From NCBI GenBank assembly GCA_019359015.1, contig JAHHID010000037.1:1-64000 (forward strand): 64,000 nt of DNA. The letters are read 5' to 3'. Below, piece after piece: positions 1 to 8,830 of the stretch. The position numbers were made by a program, and so were the translations under genes. The first letter of the stretch is position 1. Every line of letters starts with the position of its first letter. The notes below the pieces were generated by a model. That model was not told where the DNA came from. It was given only the letters and a program-made list of their open reading frames with translations, and ran no database searches. Origin of the DNA: Spirirestis rafaelensis WJT71-NPBG6. Its GTDB lineage: Bacteria > Cyanobacteriota > Cyanobacteriia > Cyanobacteriales > Nostocaceae.

Positions 1-114
1 TTGCAGCCTGGGAAGCACGCAGAAATAATTTGTCACGCACTGGGGAAAAGGCAGTTTACTACCGCAGATGCACGAATTAAACTTAAGCGTCTTTATCCTT
101 CAATTGTTTATTGA
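1..114 (+). CDS. Possible 3' end of a gene cut by the window edge
   Basis: Frame 1 stays open from the first base for 37 codons and ends with TGA at 112-114. The tail contains TTADARIKLKRLYPSI, which reads like protein and vaguely recalls the C-terminal end of some cyanobacterial transposases; I cannot confirm that. Frame 3 is also open for 25 codons, so the frame choice is uncertain. It could be a real partial gene, a transposase remnant or chance. Confidence 0.25.
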   Translation: MQPGKHAEIICHALGKRQFTTADARIKLKRLYPSIVY

Positions 115-908
115 CAGACTACTAGTTATCCCCCTGTGAGAAGAGTGCGATCGTGTATTAATCAGAATAACTTATCACCATTGTCAACTGGGGTAGCTTG
201 GTCTGATTTCAGTTTTAGATTATACAGATGATTTAAAGCGAGCAATTTTTTTAAGCTGATCAAATTAATCTTCTATGGATGCTTGCAGCTATTTTTGGCT
301 ATTATCGATTATATAGGTTAGTCTTCGCTTTATAGTTATGCATTAACCTATTGCGGTGGAGTCGCGATCGCCTTTTTAACTTTAACTATCTCCACCTACT
401 CTACACAGACGACGCTTGGGGCGCATTGAATGTACTTTAGTTTCGCCACAAATCAAAGCATTATCGGCACTTTGGCATAACATTATGGCTGTATTTAGGG
501 TAAACTATTTATAATAGTAGATAGACTTAGCAATCTCTACAGATTATGCTCAAGTCATTTTTTCTAATTGCGATTTTCTACTCATTGTCAATTATTTTAC
601 TTTAGCAAATACAAACACAAATATTATTTTTTCAAGAATAATTAAAAAATATTCTTGAGGATAGTTAGCAAAACATAGCGTGAATTATGATTTGTATCAT
701 TAATGATCTTAGATGATACGAATCGTTGTAAAGAATAAAAAATACTGATTTTCCCAAGTTGCTGACTGAGTAAATTTAGTAACCAAGAAAAGTTTGTCAA
801 TATAAAAAGTCCCCCAATAACATATCTATTAAGGAAAAGCAACTTTATCTAACTTTTGTATTCAGCCTACAGAATGAACAATTAAGAAGTTTAGACAACG
901 AACTTTTC
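115..908. other. Intergenic region, no gene recognised
   Basis: AT-rich stretch of about 790 bases. It has a GCGATCGC octamer near 365 and short AT runs. A 66-codon minus-strand ORF at 642-842 has no recognisable motif and is probably chance. No tRNA, riboswitch or clear terminator was seen. It presumably carries the promoter of the glycosyltransferase gene that follows. Confidence 0.5.
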
Positions 909-2135
909 ATGGAACAAATATCACAAATTGATGGAAAAATCAGAGACAAAACAGCCTCTCCTGACATCTTAGTAATATCACGCACCTTCTTGCCGATCCA
1001 GGGTGGAATTGGAGAATATATCTATAATCGCTGTCTGCAAGACCCAGAAAGGGTAATTGTTTTAACGGGTAGTTGTTCTGGAGACAAAGCGTTTGACCGC
1101 GCTCAAGAGTTTCCGGTGTATCGCTGGTCAAATCCTAGATTTTGGCGTAGTGGTTTTGTCGAGAATAATATAAAGCAGATTTTAAATCTGGTCTGCTCAT
1201 TTGTGTTAGCCGTGCAACTTTATTTTCGCTATCGTTACCGCTACATAGAATGGGGTCACGGCTACAATTTTCTTTGCCTGTTACTGTTAAGCTATTTATT
1301 ACCTATTCGTTTTTTTATCTACTTACATGGCAATGATGTTGTTCATGTTTTACGCAATCCTTTGTGGCGATCGCTATTTGCATTAACACTGGTGCGAGCC
1401 GAAGGAATTGTTTGTAAAAGTTCGTTTATAAAAGATTACCTGAAAGCTAATTTCCGATTTAATACTCCTACCCACATTATTAATCCTATCCTCAGACCGG
1501 AAAAATTTGCCGTTGCAGCCAGCATTGATAGTCTTGATAATTTACGTGTTCGTGTGCGTGAGACCTACAATATTCCTGAAACATCTGTAGTCATTCTCTC
1601 GGTAGGGCAACTTGATAAGTGTAAAGGCTTCGACCGAGTGATTGAAAATTTAACACTACTGCTGACTCAGGGGATAGATGTTCACTATATACTTTGTGGG
1701 CAAGGTGCTTGTGAATTAGAACTGAAATCTTTAGCACGTCGCTTGCGAGTAGATAAACGGGTACATTTTGCCGGATATGTAAGCGATCGCGAATTAGCTG
1801 GCTACTATGCAGCCTGCGATTTATTTGCTATGCTGACTTTGTTTGACACCAAATCCGCCAGTATAGAGGGTTTTGATGCAGTTTACTTAGAAGCGGGTTA
1901 CTTTGGTAAGCCTGTAATTGCTTCTTGTTTAGGGGGTGTTATAGATGCAGTTCGCCATGAAGAAAATGGCATTCTAGTTAATCCCAATTCTGGCTATGAA
2001 ATTTTTCAAGCTTTCAGTCGCTTGTGTAAAGACCAGCAGCTACGTGAAAAACTAGGTCGCATCGGAAAAGAATTAGCCAAACGCAAAACCCTTCACCGTA
2101 CGCTTTACTATCAGGAGTTAGTCGATAGTCGATAG
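909..2135 (+). CDS. Family 4 glycosyltransferase
   Basis: A 408-residue protein with the two-domain GT-B layout of GT4 enzymes, which transfer a sugar from a nucleotide-activated donor to an acceptor, usually in polysaccharide or glycolipid synthesis. Visible signs are the N-terminal glycine motif GGIGEYIYNR near residue 33, a hydrophobic stretch near residues 85-150, the hinge/donor-domain start VVILSVGQLDKCKGFDRVIE, and the donor-site region EGFDAVYLEAGYFGKPVIAS near residues 316-335 with the spaced glutamates of the family. The ATG at 909 starts the long frame. It stands alone on its strand; its last codons run into a GAGTTAGTCGATAGTC-type repeat that continues into the intergenic space. 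Donor and acceptor cannot be told from sequence. Confidence 0.85.
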   Translation: MEQISQIDGKIRDKTASPDILVISRTFLPIQGGIGEYIYNRCLQDPERVIVLTGSCSGDKAFDRAQEFPVYRWSNPRFWRSGFVENNIKQILNLVCSFVLAVQLYFRYRYRYIEWGHGYNFLCLLLLSYLLPIRFFIYLHGNDVVHVLRNPLWRSLFALTLVRAEGIVCKSSFIKDYLKANFRFNTPTHIINPILRPEKFAVAASIDSLDNLRVRVRETYNIPETSVVILSVGQLDKCKGFDRVIENLTLLLTQGIDVHYILCGQGACELELKSLARRLRVDKRVHFAGYVSDRELAGYYAACDLFAMLTLFDTKSASIEGFDAVYLEAGYFGKPVIASCLGGVIDAVRHEENGILVNPNSGYEIFQAFSRLCKDQQLREKLGRIGKELAKRKTLHRTLYYQELVDSR

Positions 2136-2143
2136 TTGATACT

Positions 2144-2177
2144 TGACTCCTAACTCCTAACTCCTGACTCCTGACTC
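2144..2177. repeat. Short tandem repeat, GACTCCTAACTCCT type
   Basis: About five degenerate copies of a 7-base unit (GACTCCT/AACTCCT) lie between the converging ends of the glycosyltransferase and thiS genes. The same unit recurs at 39.3-39.5 kb and 62.2 kb. This is the short tandem repeat type common between genes of filamentous cyanobacteria. Confidence 0.75.
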
Positions 2178-2388
2178 ATCCACCACCGACAATGGTGACT
2201 ACTTCAAGGCGATCGCCTTGCTCTATTTTTGTGTCAGACCAAAACTGACGGTGTAAAATTTCCCCGTTATACTCCACTGCTATTAAGCGGGGATTAAAAC
2301 CTAATTGTTGAAGTATATCGGGTAAAGGCGTTTGATATGAGCAAGTACGAGTTTCCCCGTTTACTTGAACTGTAATCTGGTCAGACAT
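2176..2388 (-). CDS. thiS: Sulfur carrier protein ThiS
   Basis: A 70-residue ubiquitin-fold protein. It carries sulfur as a C-terminal thiocarboxylate for making the thiazole half of thiamine. It has the N-terminal strand ITVQVNGE, the segment LGFNPRLIAVEYNGEIL, and the required C-terminal Gly-Gly (the chain ends VTIVGGG). Length fits the family. It lies 39 bases downstream of thiE on the same strand, so the two are probably one transcript. The partner enzymes ThiF, ThiG and ThiO are not in the window. Confidence 0.93.
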   Translation of the reverse strand: MSDQITVQVNGETRTCSYQTPLPDILQQLGFNPRLIAVEYNGEILHRQFWSDTKIEQGDRLEVVTIVGGG

Positions 2389-2427
2389 AAGCTTTCACAG
2401 ATGTACTAAAAATGATTTTGGAATTGT

Positions 2428-3483
2428 TTAAACATTTGCTTTAACGCGATAAAGTTGGGAGAGGAAATATTGTGTTACTAAAGTAGGTTGTTCGGCTTCG
2501 ATAAGCGATCGCACCACCGCTACACGTTCTGCACCTGCGTCAATCACGTCATTAATATTATTCGGGTCGATTCCCCCAATTGCAAACCAAGGTATCGGAC
2601 TATTTTTCGCCGCATAAGTGACATATTCTACGCCAGTTGCTGCTTTACCCGCTTTTGTCGGAGTTTCATAAACTGGTCCAACGCCAATGTAATCTGCGCC
2701 GGCGGCAATCGCCCCTTGCATTTCTTGTGAATTTGTGGTAGAACGACCTATCAAGCGCTGCGGACCGAGTAATTGTCGGGCAATGGCAATAGGCATATCT
2801 TGCTGTCCTAGATGCACCCCATCTGCATCCACTGCCAAAGCCAAATCCACCCGGTCATTCATAATGAAAAGAGCGCCATAGCTGTGACATAGCTGCCGCA
2901 GCTTCATAGCTTGTTCTATACGCACAGTATCATCAGCGGTTTTGTCGCGGTACTGTAAAAGCGTTAATCCACCTTTAAGGGCAGCTTCAACGGTTGACAA
3001 TAAATTTTCACTTTTGGAGGTGACAAGATAAAGACGCGATCGCAACAGCAATTGATGGCGCTGATAACCTAATAAACTACTTTCTAGGGTATAAACCCGG
3101 TAGCGCATCTGCTTAAAAGCTTTTCCCATATTCGGATGGGTGAGCTTGCCGTATTCTTCCAGCACCCGCATTGCTTCTTGTACGCGACCGAAGTTAGCTT
3201 GCAATAACGATTTGATATTGGCGCGTTGTTCTTCCTGAGGATGACTTAACTCAGTACCAGCATCGCCTAGTGTATCTCGTGCCGCCCGCATTTGAGGCGT
3301 ATGCCAATTAGCTATCTCTTGCCGTAAATGCTTACATTCAAGAGCTAATTGGGCATTATTCAGCCCAAAGCGACACCATTCTTCAATAATTCGCAAGCCT
3401 TCACGAGCGCGATCTAAATTTGCATCTAAAATGCGGTAAATAACATGCTGTATCTGCTCTGTTTGGCTGTATGGCTCGACCAT
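2428..3483 (-). CDS. thiE: Thiamine-phosphate synthase with N-terminal ThiD2-like domain
   Basis: This enzyme joins hydroxymethylpyrimidine diphosphate and thiazole phosphate to thiamine phosphate. The C-terminal 200 residues are a classic TIM-barrel ThiE: YLVTSKSE, LLQYRDK, FIMNDRVDLALAVDADGVHLGQQD, IGRSTT, ADYIGVGPVYETPTK and WFAIGGID. The first 150 residues (ILDANLDRAREGLRIIEEW and onwards) are the extra domain found on cyanobacterial ThiE and often named ThiD2. I chose the ATG at 3483 (352 residues) because MVEPYSQTEQIQ matches the usual N terminus as I remember it; an upstream ATG at 3531 adds 16 residues with no family look. thiS follows 39 bases downstream. Confidence 0.92.
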   Translation of the reverse strand: MVEPYSQTEQIQHVIYRILDANLDRAREGLRIIEEWCRFGLNNAQLALECKHLRQEIANWHTPQMRAARDTLGDAGTELSHPQEEQRANIKSLLQANFGRVQEAMRVLEEYGKLTHPNMGKAFKQMRYRVYTLESSLLGYQRHQLLLRSRLYLVTSKSENLLSTVEAALKGGLTLLQYRDKTADDTVRIEQAMKLRQLCHSYGALFIMNDRVDLALAVDADGVHLGQQDMPIAIARQLLGPQRLIGRSTTNSQEMQGAIAAGADYIGVGPVYETPTKAGKAATGVEYVTYAAKNSPIPWFAIGGIDPNNINDVIDAGAERVAVVRSLIEAEQPTLVTQYFLSQLYRVKANV

Positions 3484-3771
3484 TACAACAACCCCATTAG
3501 TGCTTTCATCGTCACAGCCAGCCTCTTTCATATTTGCAATTTTTTTCGCATCGAAGTTGGTTATTTATTAGGGATTACGGATTGGGGAATAGGTAACACG
3601 TAATAGGTAATAATTCTTTTTCTAATCTCTAGTCCTTAGCCCCCATGCCCCAGTTCCTTCATTACTTTGTATTAAAAGTAGCCAATAGGTCAATATCTGG
3701 GTAATATTATCGACATACTAGCCGGACTGTGAGTAGAAAAAAATATTCTTGGTTGTAAGGAGTGCTCTAAA

Positions 3772-5697
3772 TTGATTTTCCCCCTAGTGTTTCCTAACTA
3801 TCGTAAAGCAGATATGCTGCCACCAAAGGCGATCGCTCCTGACAACAAACCAGATTCTTGCCTGAAATTAGCAATACTTTTGGTTGTTGGTTCCCGAAGT
3901 TTAAATCGCAGGAAGCCTCCGCTCCAACTTCTGTCTTCTATTTTGTGTTTTACCCTTGGAGTAGGGGTAGTAACTACAGCATTGTTGGGTATTGCCAACC
4001 CTGCCATAGCTCAACCATCTGCACCAAATCAGATGCCTATGGGTGAAAAAACAATGTCTCAGGTTAATGTGCTGTTTGTCAACCCAAGTGTCGGAGATGA
4101 CAAACTAGGTAATGGTAGTGAACGCGCTCCGTTAAAAACAATTACCCAAGCCCTGCAACTAGCGTTGCCCAATACTGTAATTATGCTCTCTAGAGGTACT
4201 TACAGCACCCAAACCGGAGAGGTATTTCCATTAATCCTCAAACCTAGAGTGTCAATTCAAGGAGACTCTTACAGCAAAGGACGCCAAATTGAAATTCAGG
4301 GGGGTGGTGATTACCTCAGTCGCAGCTTTGGCGGACAAAATGCCACAATTGTCGGAGCAAACCAAGCCAGATTAACTGGGGTGACAGTGACGAACCCCAA
4401 TCGCCGTGGTTACGGCTTGTGGATTGAATCGAGCAATCCTCTAATCGTCGAAAATACCTTTACTGGTAGTACACAAGACGGCATTTCTGTCAATGGCAGC
4501 AGTGCGCCGATTGTTAGCAAAAATTATTTTTATCGCAATGGAGCGAATGGAATCACCATTGACGGTAATTCTCATCCGGAAGTGCGAGAAAATGTCTTTG
4601 AACAAACGGGTTTTGGGATTAATATTGCCAAAAATGCCACGCCAATGGTGGTAGGCAATCAAATTAAGGACAACAGAGCAGGAATTATTGTCCAGGCTAA
4701 TGCTCGCCCAATTTTCCGGAATAATGTAATTGAAGGCAGTAAAGAAGATGGGTTAGTAGCGATCGCGTTTGCTATGCCAGATTTAGGTAACGCATCCGAA
4801 CCGGGTGGTAATCAGTTTCGCAATAATGGTCGTTATGACATTAACGCGCTTGCCGCTAAACAAGTAATTTCAGCGGCTGGAAATAGCTTAGGAAGCGATC
4901 GCATCGCTGGTAAAATAGATATGCAAGGTGGAAGTGCGTTAGCGTTCGCGGAGCGTTCCGCAGGAAAGCTCGCCGTTGGCGTTGGTGGAGCCTCTCCTAG
5001 AGAAGGCATCGCTTCATTACCCAACAATCCAGCACCTCGAACTTCAGCAAATCGAGAAATCACCTTCGAGGCGCCATCTATATCGCAATCGCAAACTCCT
5101 AAATTAAAATCGCCATCACCTAGAAGCAATATTCCTTCGACCGGATTGAACCCGCAACTACTGCCACTACAAAGTGCCAATTCTCCGCTTTCCGTGGCTT
5201 CTAAAAATCAACAGCAACCGATCTCTAGAATTGCCAGCTTCCCTACTCCTAGCAGCTTACCAGGGTATCGTTCTTCAGTTTCTGCGCCATCTCCAATCGC
5301 CACTAACGCATTGGCGTCACAGTTGAATTATGTGCAGGTTGATCGCAACACAATCGAGTTTAACGCACCGCAAACGACATCCCCACCGTTAGAAGCGACT
5401 TCTGTCAGCGATATGCGAGGTAGCGCACCTCAAAACTCAACAACAATGTATCGCGGTCAATCGCCTTTGTCTATGGGTGTTACCCAAAGGGGTTTGCGTT
5501 ATCGGGTAATGGTGGAAATAGCAAATCAAAGCGAGCAAGACTTAGTGCGATTTATTGCTCCTGGTGCTTTCGCTACGGTTTCGCAAGGTAGAGGAGTCAT
5601 GCAGGCAGGAGTTTTTAGCAGTCGCTATAACGCCAACCAAATGCTGAAACTTCTTAATAGAAAAGGTTTGAGAGGAATGATTGAGCCTACGAATTAA
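3772..5697 (+). CDS. Secreted DUF1565 beta-helix protein with SPOR-like C terminus
   Basis: A 641-residue protein predicted to be exported. A hydrophobic segment near residues 55-77 ends in NPAIAQP, a plausible signal peptidase site, though it is unusually far from the N terminus. Residues about 98-360 match the DUF1565 type (VNPSVGDDKLGNGSERAPLKTI, GTYS..GEVFPL) followed by right-handed beta-helix rungs. A Ser/Pro-rich linker leads to residues about 555-641, which look like a SPOR-type peptidoglycan-binding domain. I accept the TTG start at 3772 because AAGGAG lies 9 bases upstream; ATG at 3814 is the alternative. Two dispersed repeats appear to be built into the frame (3896-3935 and about 4935-5012). 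The gene at 6889-8355 is a paralogue. Confidence 0.75.
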   Translation: MIFPLVFPNYRKADMLPPKAIAPDNKPDSCLKLAILLVVGSRSLNRRKPPLQLLSSILCFTLGVGVVTTALLGIANPAIAQPSAPNQMPMGEKTMSQVNVLFVNPSVGDDKLGNGSERAPLKTITQALQLALPNTVIMLSRGTYSTQTGEVFPLILKPRVSIQGDSYSKGRQIEIQGGGDYLSRSFGGQNATIVGANQARLTGVTVTNPNRRGYGLWIESSNPLIVENTFTGSTQDGISVNGSSAPIVSKNYFYRNGANGITIDGNSHPEVRENVFEQTGFGINIAKNATPMVVGNQIKDNRAGIIVQANARPIFRNNVIEGSKEDGLVAIAFAMPDLGNASEPGGNQFRNNGRYDINALAAKQVISAAGNSLGSDRIAGKIDMQGGSALAFAERSAGKLAVGVGGASPREGIASLPNNPAPRTSANREITFEAPSISQSQTPKLKSPSPRSNIPSTGLNPQLLPLQSANSPLSVASKNQQQPISRIASFPTPSSLPGYRSSVSAPSPIATNALASQLNYVQVDRNTIEFNAPQTTSPPLEATSVSDMRGSAPQNSTTMYRGQSPLSMGVTQRGLRYRVMVEIANQSEQDLVRFIAPGAFATVSQGRGVMQAGVFSSRYNANQMLKLLNRKGLRGMIEPTN

Positions 5698-5888
5698 GCT
5701 TGTATAGCTGTGAAAAAGCGATCGCTCTTTTTTCGTAATTATTAATTATGAGTTGACGGAGTTATAAAGTGCGATCGCCCATCTTGTGAATAAAGGCAAG
5801 GTGCGATCGCTCTTTTGAAATGTTTTTAATAACATTAAAGTCAATATTTTGATTGGTAATAATTTGTAAAGACTTTCCTTAAATATTT
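5698..5888. other. Intergenic region between converging genes
   Basis: About 190 bases with three GCGATC-type HIP1 octamers or near-octamers (near 5718, 5772 and 5804) and an AT-rich end. No gene was seen. A clear terminator with a T run was not found. Confidence 0.5.
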
Positions 5889-6839
5889 TCAAGCCTCCGT
5901 TTCTTGTTGGGTGTAACGACGTAACGGCTTTTCACTCCTTATCGCTTTCAGTTTTGATGTAAACAACTCAGAGCGATCGCTTTTTTCGGGGGTGAATTGT
6001 CCAATTGGCGGATGATTGACAGCAGATAAAGACAAGTCTGTCTGTTGACTCAAAGAAGATGTTTCACTCAAAAGATACCCATCAGCCGTTGTTTGGCTTG
6101 AAGCATAAGTCGGCTGATACTCAAGGGAATATTTAGATTTGGTTGTGGAAGATGGCAAAGCCTTCTTTGTCTCTGTACTTTTGCGTCTTTCCTCATAATG
6201 TAAGAGTGGCTTTTCTTGCTCACTCATCACTTCTATTGGCTGAGTATTGTTGCCCCGATACCCATTATTCACGCTACCAGCAGTTGCTGAATTGTCAGTT
6301 ACAGAATTTGCGGTTGGCGGTAATTCAATAGTATTTTCTTTATTGTGAGATAAAAATGGTGAAGTCAGTGAAGTTAAGCTTTCGGGAAATTTGCTGCAAA
6401 TCAGGCGTTCAAATTCCATATTGAAATGAAAAATAGCCTGTCCGCGCCGCTGCCAAAAGGTTAAAATTTGCTGAACTGAAAAAGCTTTGTACCGACCTTG
6501 ATACAGTGCTTCAATTACGGCTAAGTGTAGCCAATTAAGTGGGTACTGAGTTTGCCAACGGTTAACTAGCTCACTGGCACTGTACCCACTGAGGTCAAAA
6601 CTATAGTGAATTAATAAGGCTGCTGCCAAGTTGAGCCACTCGTGTATCGGGGTTTGGGAGTCACCCGTCATGTGCGGGGGTTCCAAGCGTTGAGCGCTTT
6701 GTCGCCCGGTTCGATGTGGTGTGGCAGAGGTGTCCAGGGTTTGTGTGAACATCTTGCTATCGGCTTCTGGCAATAGGTATAAATTTTCAACCCATCGCAT
6801 ATCGGCTGTCGTGCTTTTAGCTACAGGGGAAGTTACCAA
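5889..6839 (-). CDS. Conserved-looking hypothetical protein
   Basis: A 316-residue protein without a function I recognise. Residues about 65-155 look like a folded helical domain rich in aromatic residues (HEWLNLAAALLIHYSFDL, LHLAVIEALYQGRYKA, ILTFWQRRGQ, NMEFERLICSKF), a type I associate with cyanobacteria-only proteins. The rest is low-complexity Ser/Thr/Gln sequence, ending basic (LRRYTQQETEA). No signal peptide or membrane segment is evident. It begins 49 bases after the DUF1565/SLH gene on the same strand, so the two may be co-transcribed and it may serve the same envelope function; that is inference. Confidence 0.6.
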   Translation of the reverse strand: MVTSPVAKSTTADMRWVENLYLLPEADSKMFTQTLDTSATPHRTGRQSAQRLEPPHMTGDSQTPIHEWLNLAAALLIHYSFDLSGYSASELVNRWQTQYPLNWLHLAVIEALYQGRYKAFSVQQILTFWQRRGQAIFHFNMEFERLICSKFPESLTSLTSPFLSHNKENTIELPPTANSVTDNSATAGSVNNGYRGNNTQPIEVMSEQEKPLLHYEERRKSTETKKALPSSTTKSKYSLEYQPTYASSQTTADGYLLSETSSLSQQTDLSLSAVNHPPIGQFTPEKSDRSELFTSKLKAIRSEKPLRRYTQQETEA

Positions 6840-6888
6840 GCGCTTTTAAGTTTATGGGAAGTGTTTTTTATTCTACTTGTCAACTGCA

Positions 6889-8355
6889 TTAATTTGAAAC
6901 GATATACGGTGATTTTAGGGGAGGAGATTTTTTGATTGCGACTAATGCTTGGTAAATCATTGCTGCTACTTCGGCACGTGTTGCCTCACGATAAGGCTCG
7001 ATTTGCTTAGGGTTTGGGTAATTAACTACGATTTTTTGTTGTGTGGCAGCTGCAACTGCTGTACGGGCATTATTAAGAATAGTATTACGGTCACTGTAGC
7101 AGAGTAAGGCATCGTTATGAGCCGGTGGTAGCTTCAATCCGTTAACTAAAGAGACAATCACTTGTAGTCGCTGTACATTTTGCTCAGGACGGAAAGTGCG
7201 ATCGCTTTTTCCACTCACAAAACCACCCTGCGCTGCGATTTGAATTGCATCATAAGCCCAAAAATCTTTGGGTACGTCAATAAAATCTGGTGCTGGATAT
7301 CTGGGAATGGGATTAAATGCTACCGCCACTATAACTGCATAATCGGCGCGAGTCATCAGTTTATCTGGTGCAAAAGTCCCATCAGCACTATTAATCAAAT
7401 TCTTGCTTGCCAATGCTTCGACAAAATCCGCTGCCCAATGCCCAGTCATATCAGAAAACTTAGTACTAGGTACTACAGTGCTAAACTCCACCAGTCCCTT
7501 TACCTGGGCAGGATTCAACTGATTACCTACTAATACTAATTTTTGTGATGTAGTATTTTTTAAATCAAATTGACTGTTATCGCGAAAAATATTTTTGGCA
7601 TTTTCTTGTTGATTACCTAAATCAGGGACGGCATTACCGTTGACTAAAAGTCCACCTTCGGTATTCTTGGCAATTATATTCTGACGTAGCACAGGTTGCG
7701 CTTGTCTAGAGAGAGCGATCGCTGTCCGATTTTCTATTAGTTTGTTATTTACAATCATTGGGGCAGCAGAGTCACTAATCGCCATGCCAATAATATTTTT
7801 TTGAAAAATATTCCGCAGCACTTCCCCTTTGCTATTACCAGCCATCACCAAGCCACTGACAGCGTTTTCCACAAACACATTGTCCAAAATTGCAGGTTTA
7901 GCACTCCCCGTCACAAACAAAGCTTCCCGACTACATTTGGTAAAAGTATTATTAATCAAAGAGGGTGCGGTCGATTCAATCCAAACACCAGTGCCTTTTC
8001 CGCTTGAATTTGCCACGGTCACACCCATGACAGTCGCTTCACCTAGCAATAACAGCGTGATATTTTGCCATCCAAAGCTTTGGCTCTGATATGCACCACT
8101 TCCTTCAATTACAATTCCTCTACCTTTAGTGCCTTCATTACCCACCACCAACACACCATCGGGGATCAAAAGCGGAAATACTTCTCCAGTCAGAGAATTG
8201 TAGTCTCCCTCCGCCAGTTGAATAATTGTAGATTTTATGCTGGCTTTTAAAGCACCGCTGAGAGTTTTCAACGGACTGGACTTGGAACCAGCATTGGCAT
8301 CATTCCCAGTCATAGGATTAACGTAAATTGTTTTAACGAAAGTCGAGTTCACCAT
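6889..8355 (-). CDS. DUF1565 beta-helix protein with C-terminal SLH domains
   Basis: A 488-residue paralogue of the protein at 3772-5697: KTIYVNPMTGNDANAGSKSS, PLKTLSGAL, GDYNSLTGEVFPLLIP, then beta-helix rungs to about residue 300. Residues about 310-480 hold SLH repeats (FSDMTGHWAADFVEALASK; FIDVPKDFWAYDAIQIAAQ; a weaker third ending TRAEVAAMIYQALV), which normally anchor proteins to cell-wall polymer. No signal peptide is visible, which is odd for an SLH protein. The frame opens only a few codons upstream (TTG at 8370, after an in-frame TAA), and a 21-bp repeat array starts immediately upstream. The N terminus may have been lost or displaced. Confidence 0.75.
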   Translation of the reverse strand: MVNSTFVKTIYVNPMTGNDANAGSKSSPLKTLSGALKASIKSTIIQLAEGDYNSLTGEVFPLLIPDGVLVVGNEGTKGRGIVIEGSGAYQSQSFGWQNITLLLLGEATVMGVTVANSSGKGTGVWIESTAPSLINNTFTKCSREALFVTGSAKPAILDNVFVENAVSGLVMAGNSKGEVLRNIFQKNIIGMAISDSAAPMIVNNKLIENRTAIALSRQAQPVLRQNIIAKNTEGGLLVNGNAVPDLGNQQENAKNIFRDNSQFDLKNTTSQKLVLVGNQLNPAQVKGLVEFSTVVPSTKFSDMTGHWAADFVEALASKNLINSADGTFAPDKLMTRADYAVIVAVAFNPIPRYPAPDFIDVPKDFWAYDAIQIAAQGGFVSGKSDRTFRPEQNVQRLQVIVSLVNGLKLPPAHNDALLCYSDRNTILNNARTAVAAATQQKIVVNYPNPKQIEPYREATRAEVAAMIYQALVAIKKSPPLKSPYIVSN

Positions 8356-8387
8356 ATAGTCATTAGTCAACAGTTAACAGTCAAGCT

Positions 8388-8669
8388 TGAAGTTTCGTGT
8401 TCTGAACTCGGAGTTTCGTGCTCTGAACTCGGAGTTTCGTGTTCTGAACTCGGAGTTTCGTGTTCTGAACTCGGAGTTTCGTGTTCTGAACTCGGAGTTT
8501 CGTGCTTTGAACTCGGAGTTTCGTGCTTTGAACTCGGAGTTTCGTGCTTTGAACTCGGAGTTTCGTGTTCCGAACTCGGAGTTTCGTGTTCCGAACTCGG
8601 AGTTTCGTGCTCTGAACTCGGAGTTTGATGTTCTGAACTCGGAGTTTCGTGCTCTGAACTCGGAGTTTA
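8388..8669. repeat. 21-bp tandem repeat array, 13 copies
   Basis: Thirteen copies of a 21-base unit (consensus GAACTCGGAGTTTCGTGYTCT) in perfect register; GAACTCGG starts at 8404 and every 21 bases to 8656. A few units vary (one has TTTGATG for TTTCGTG). Since 21 is a multiple of three, both strands are open: the plus strand reads LNSEFRV heptads and the minus strand NSEFRAR heptads, but neither ORF looks like a normal gene. The array shares period and skeleton with the one at 28798-28976. Confidence 0.95.
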
Positions 8670-8830
8670 AGCTAATAAAGCTCAAATTCTCCTTTCATCC
8701 CCACTCCTGTACAAATCGATTAATCGCGTCTCTAGTCTCCTCACCTCCCAATCTCTGTAAATTCGGTGCATTTTGAAAATATTGATTTAATATCTTTTAA
8801 TGTCCGATCAGCAATCAGGCGAATTTAACG

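Noticed and set aside
3532-3771. TPP riboswitch before thiE
   Set aside because: The conserved CTGAGA and ACCTGAT-type elements were not seen upstream of thiE.
4441-4662. Minus-strand ORF inside the DUF1565 gene
   Set aside because: Shadow of the coding frame; no independent motif or ribosome site.
8388-8669. CRISPR array
   Set aside because: The units are contiguous 21-mers without spacers and there are no cas genes.
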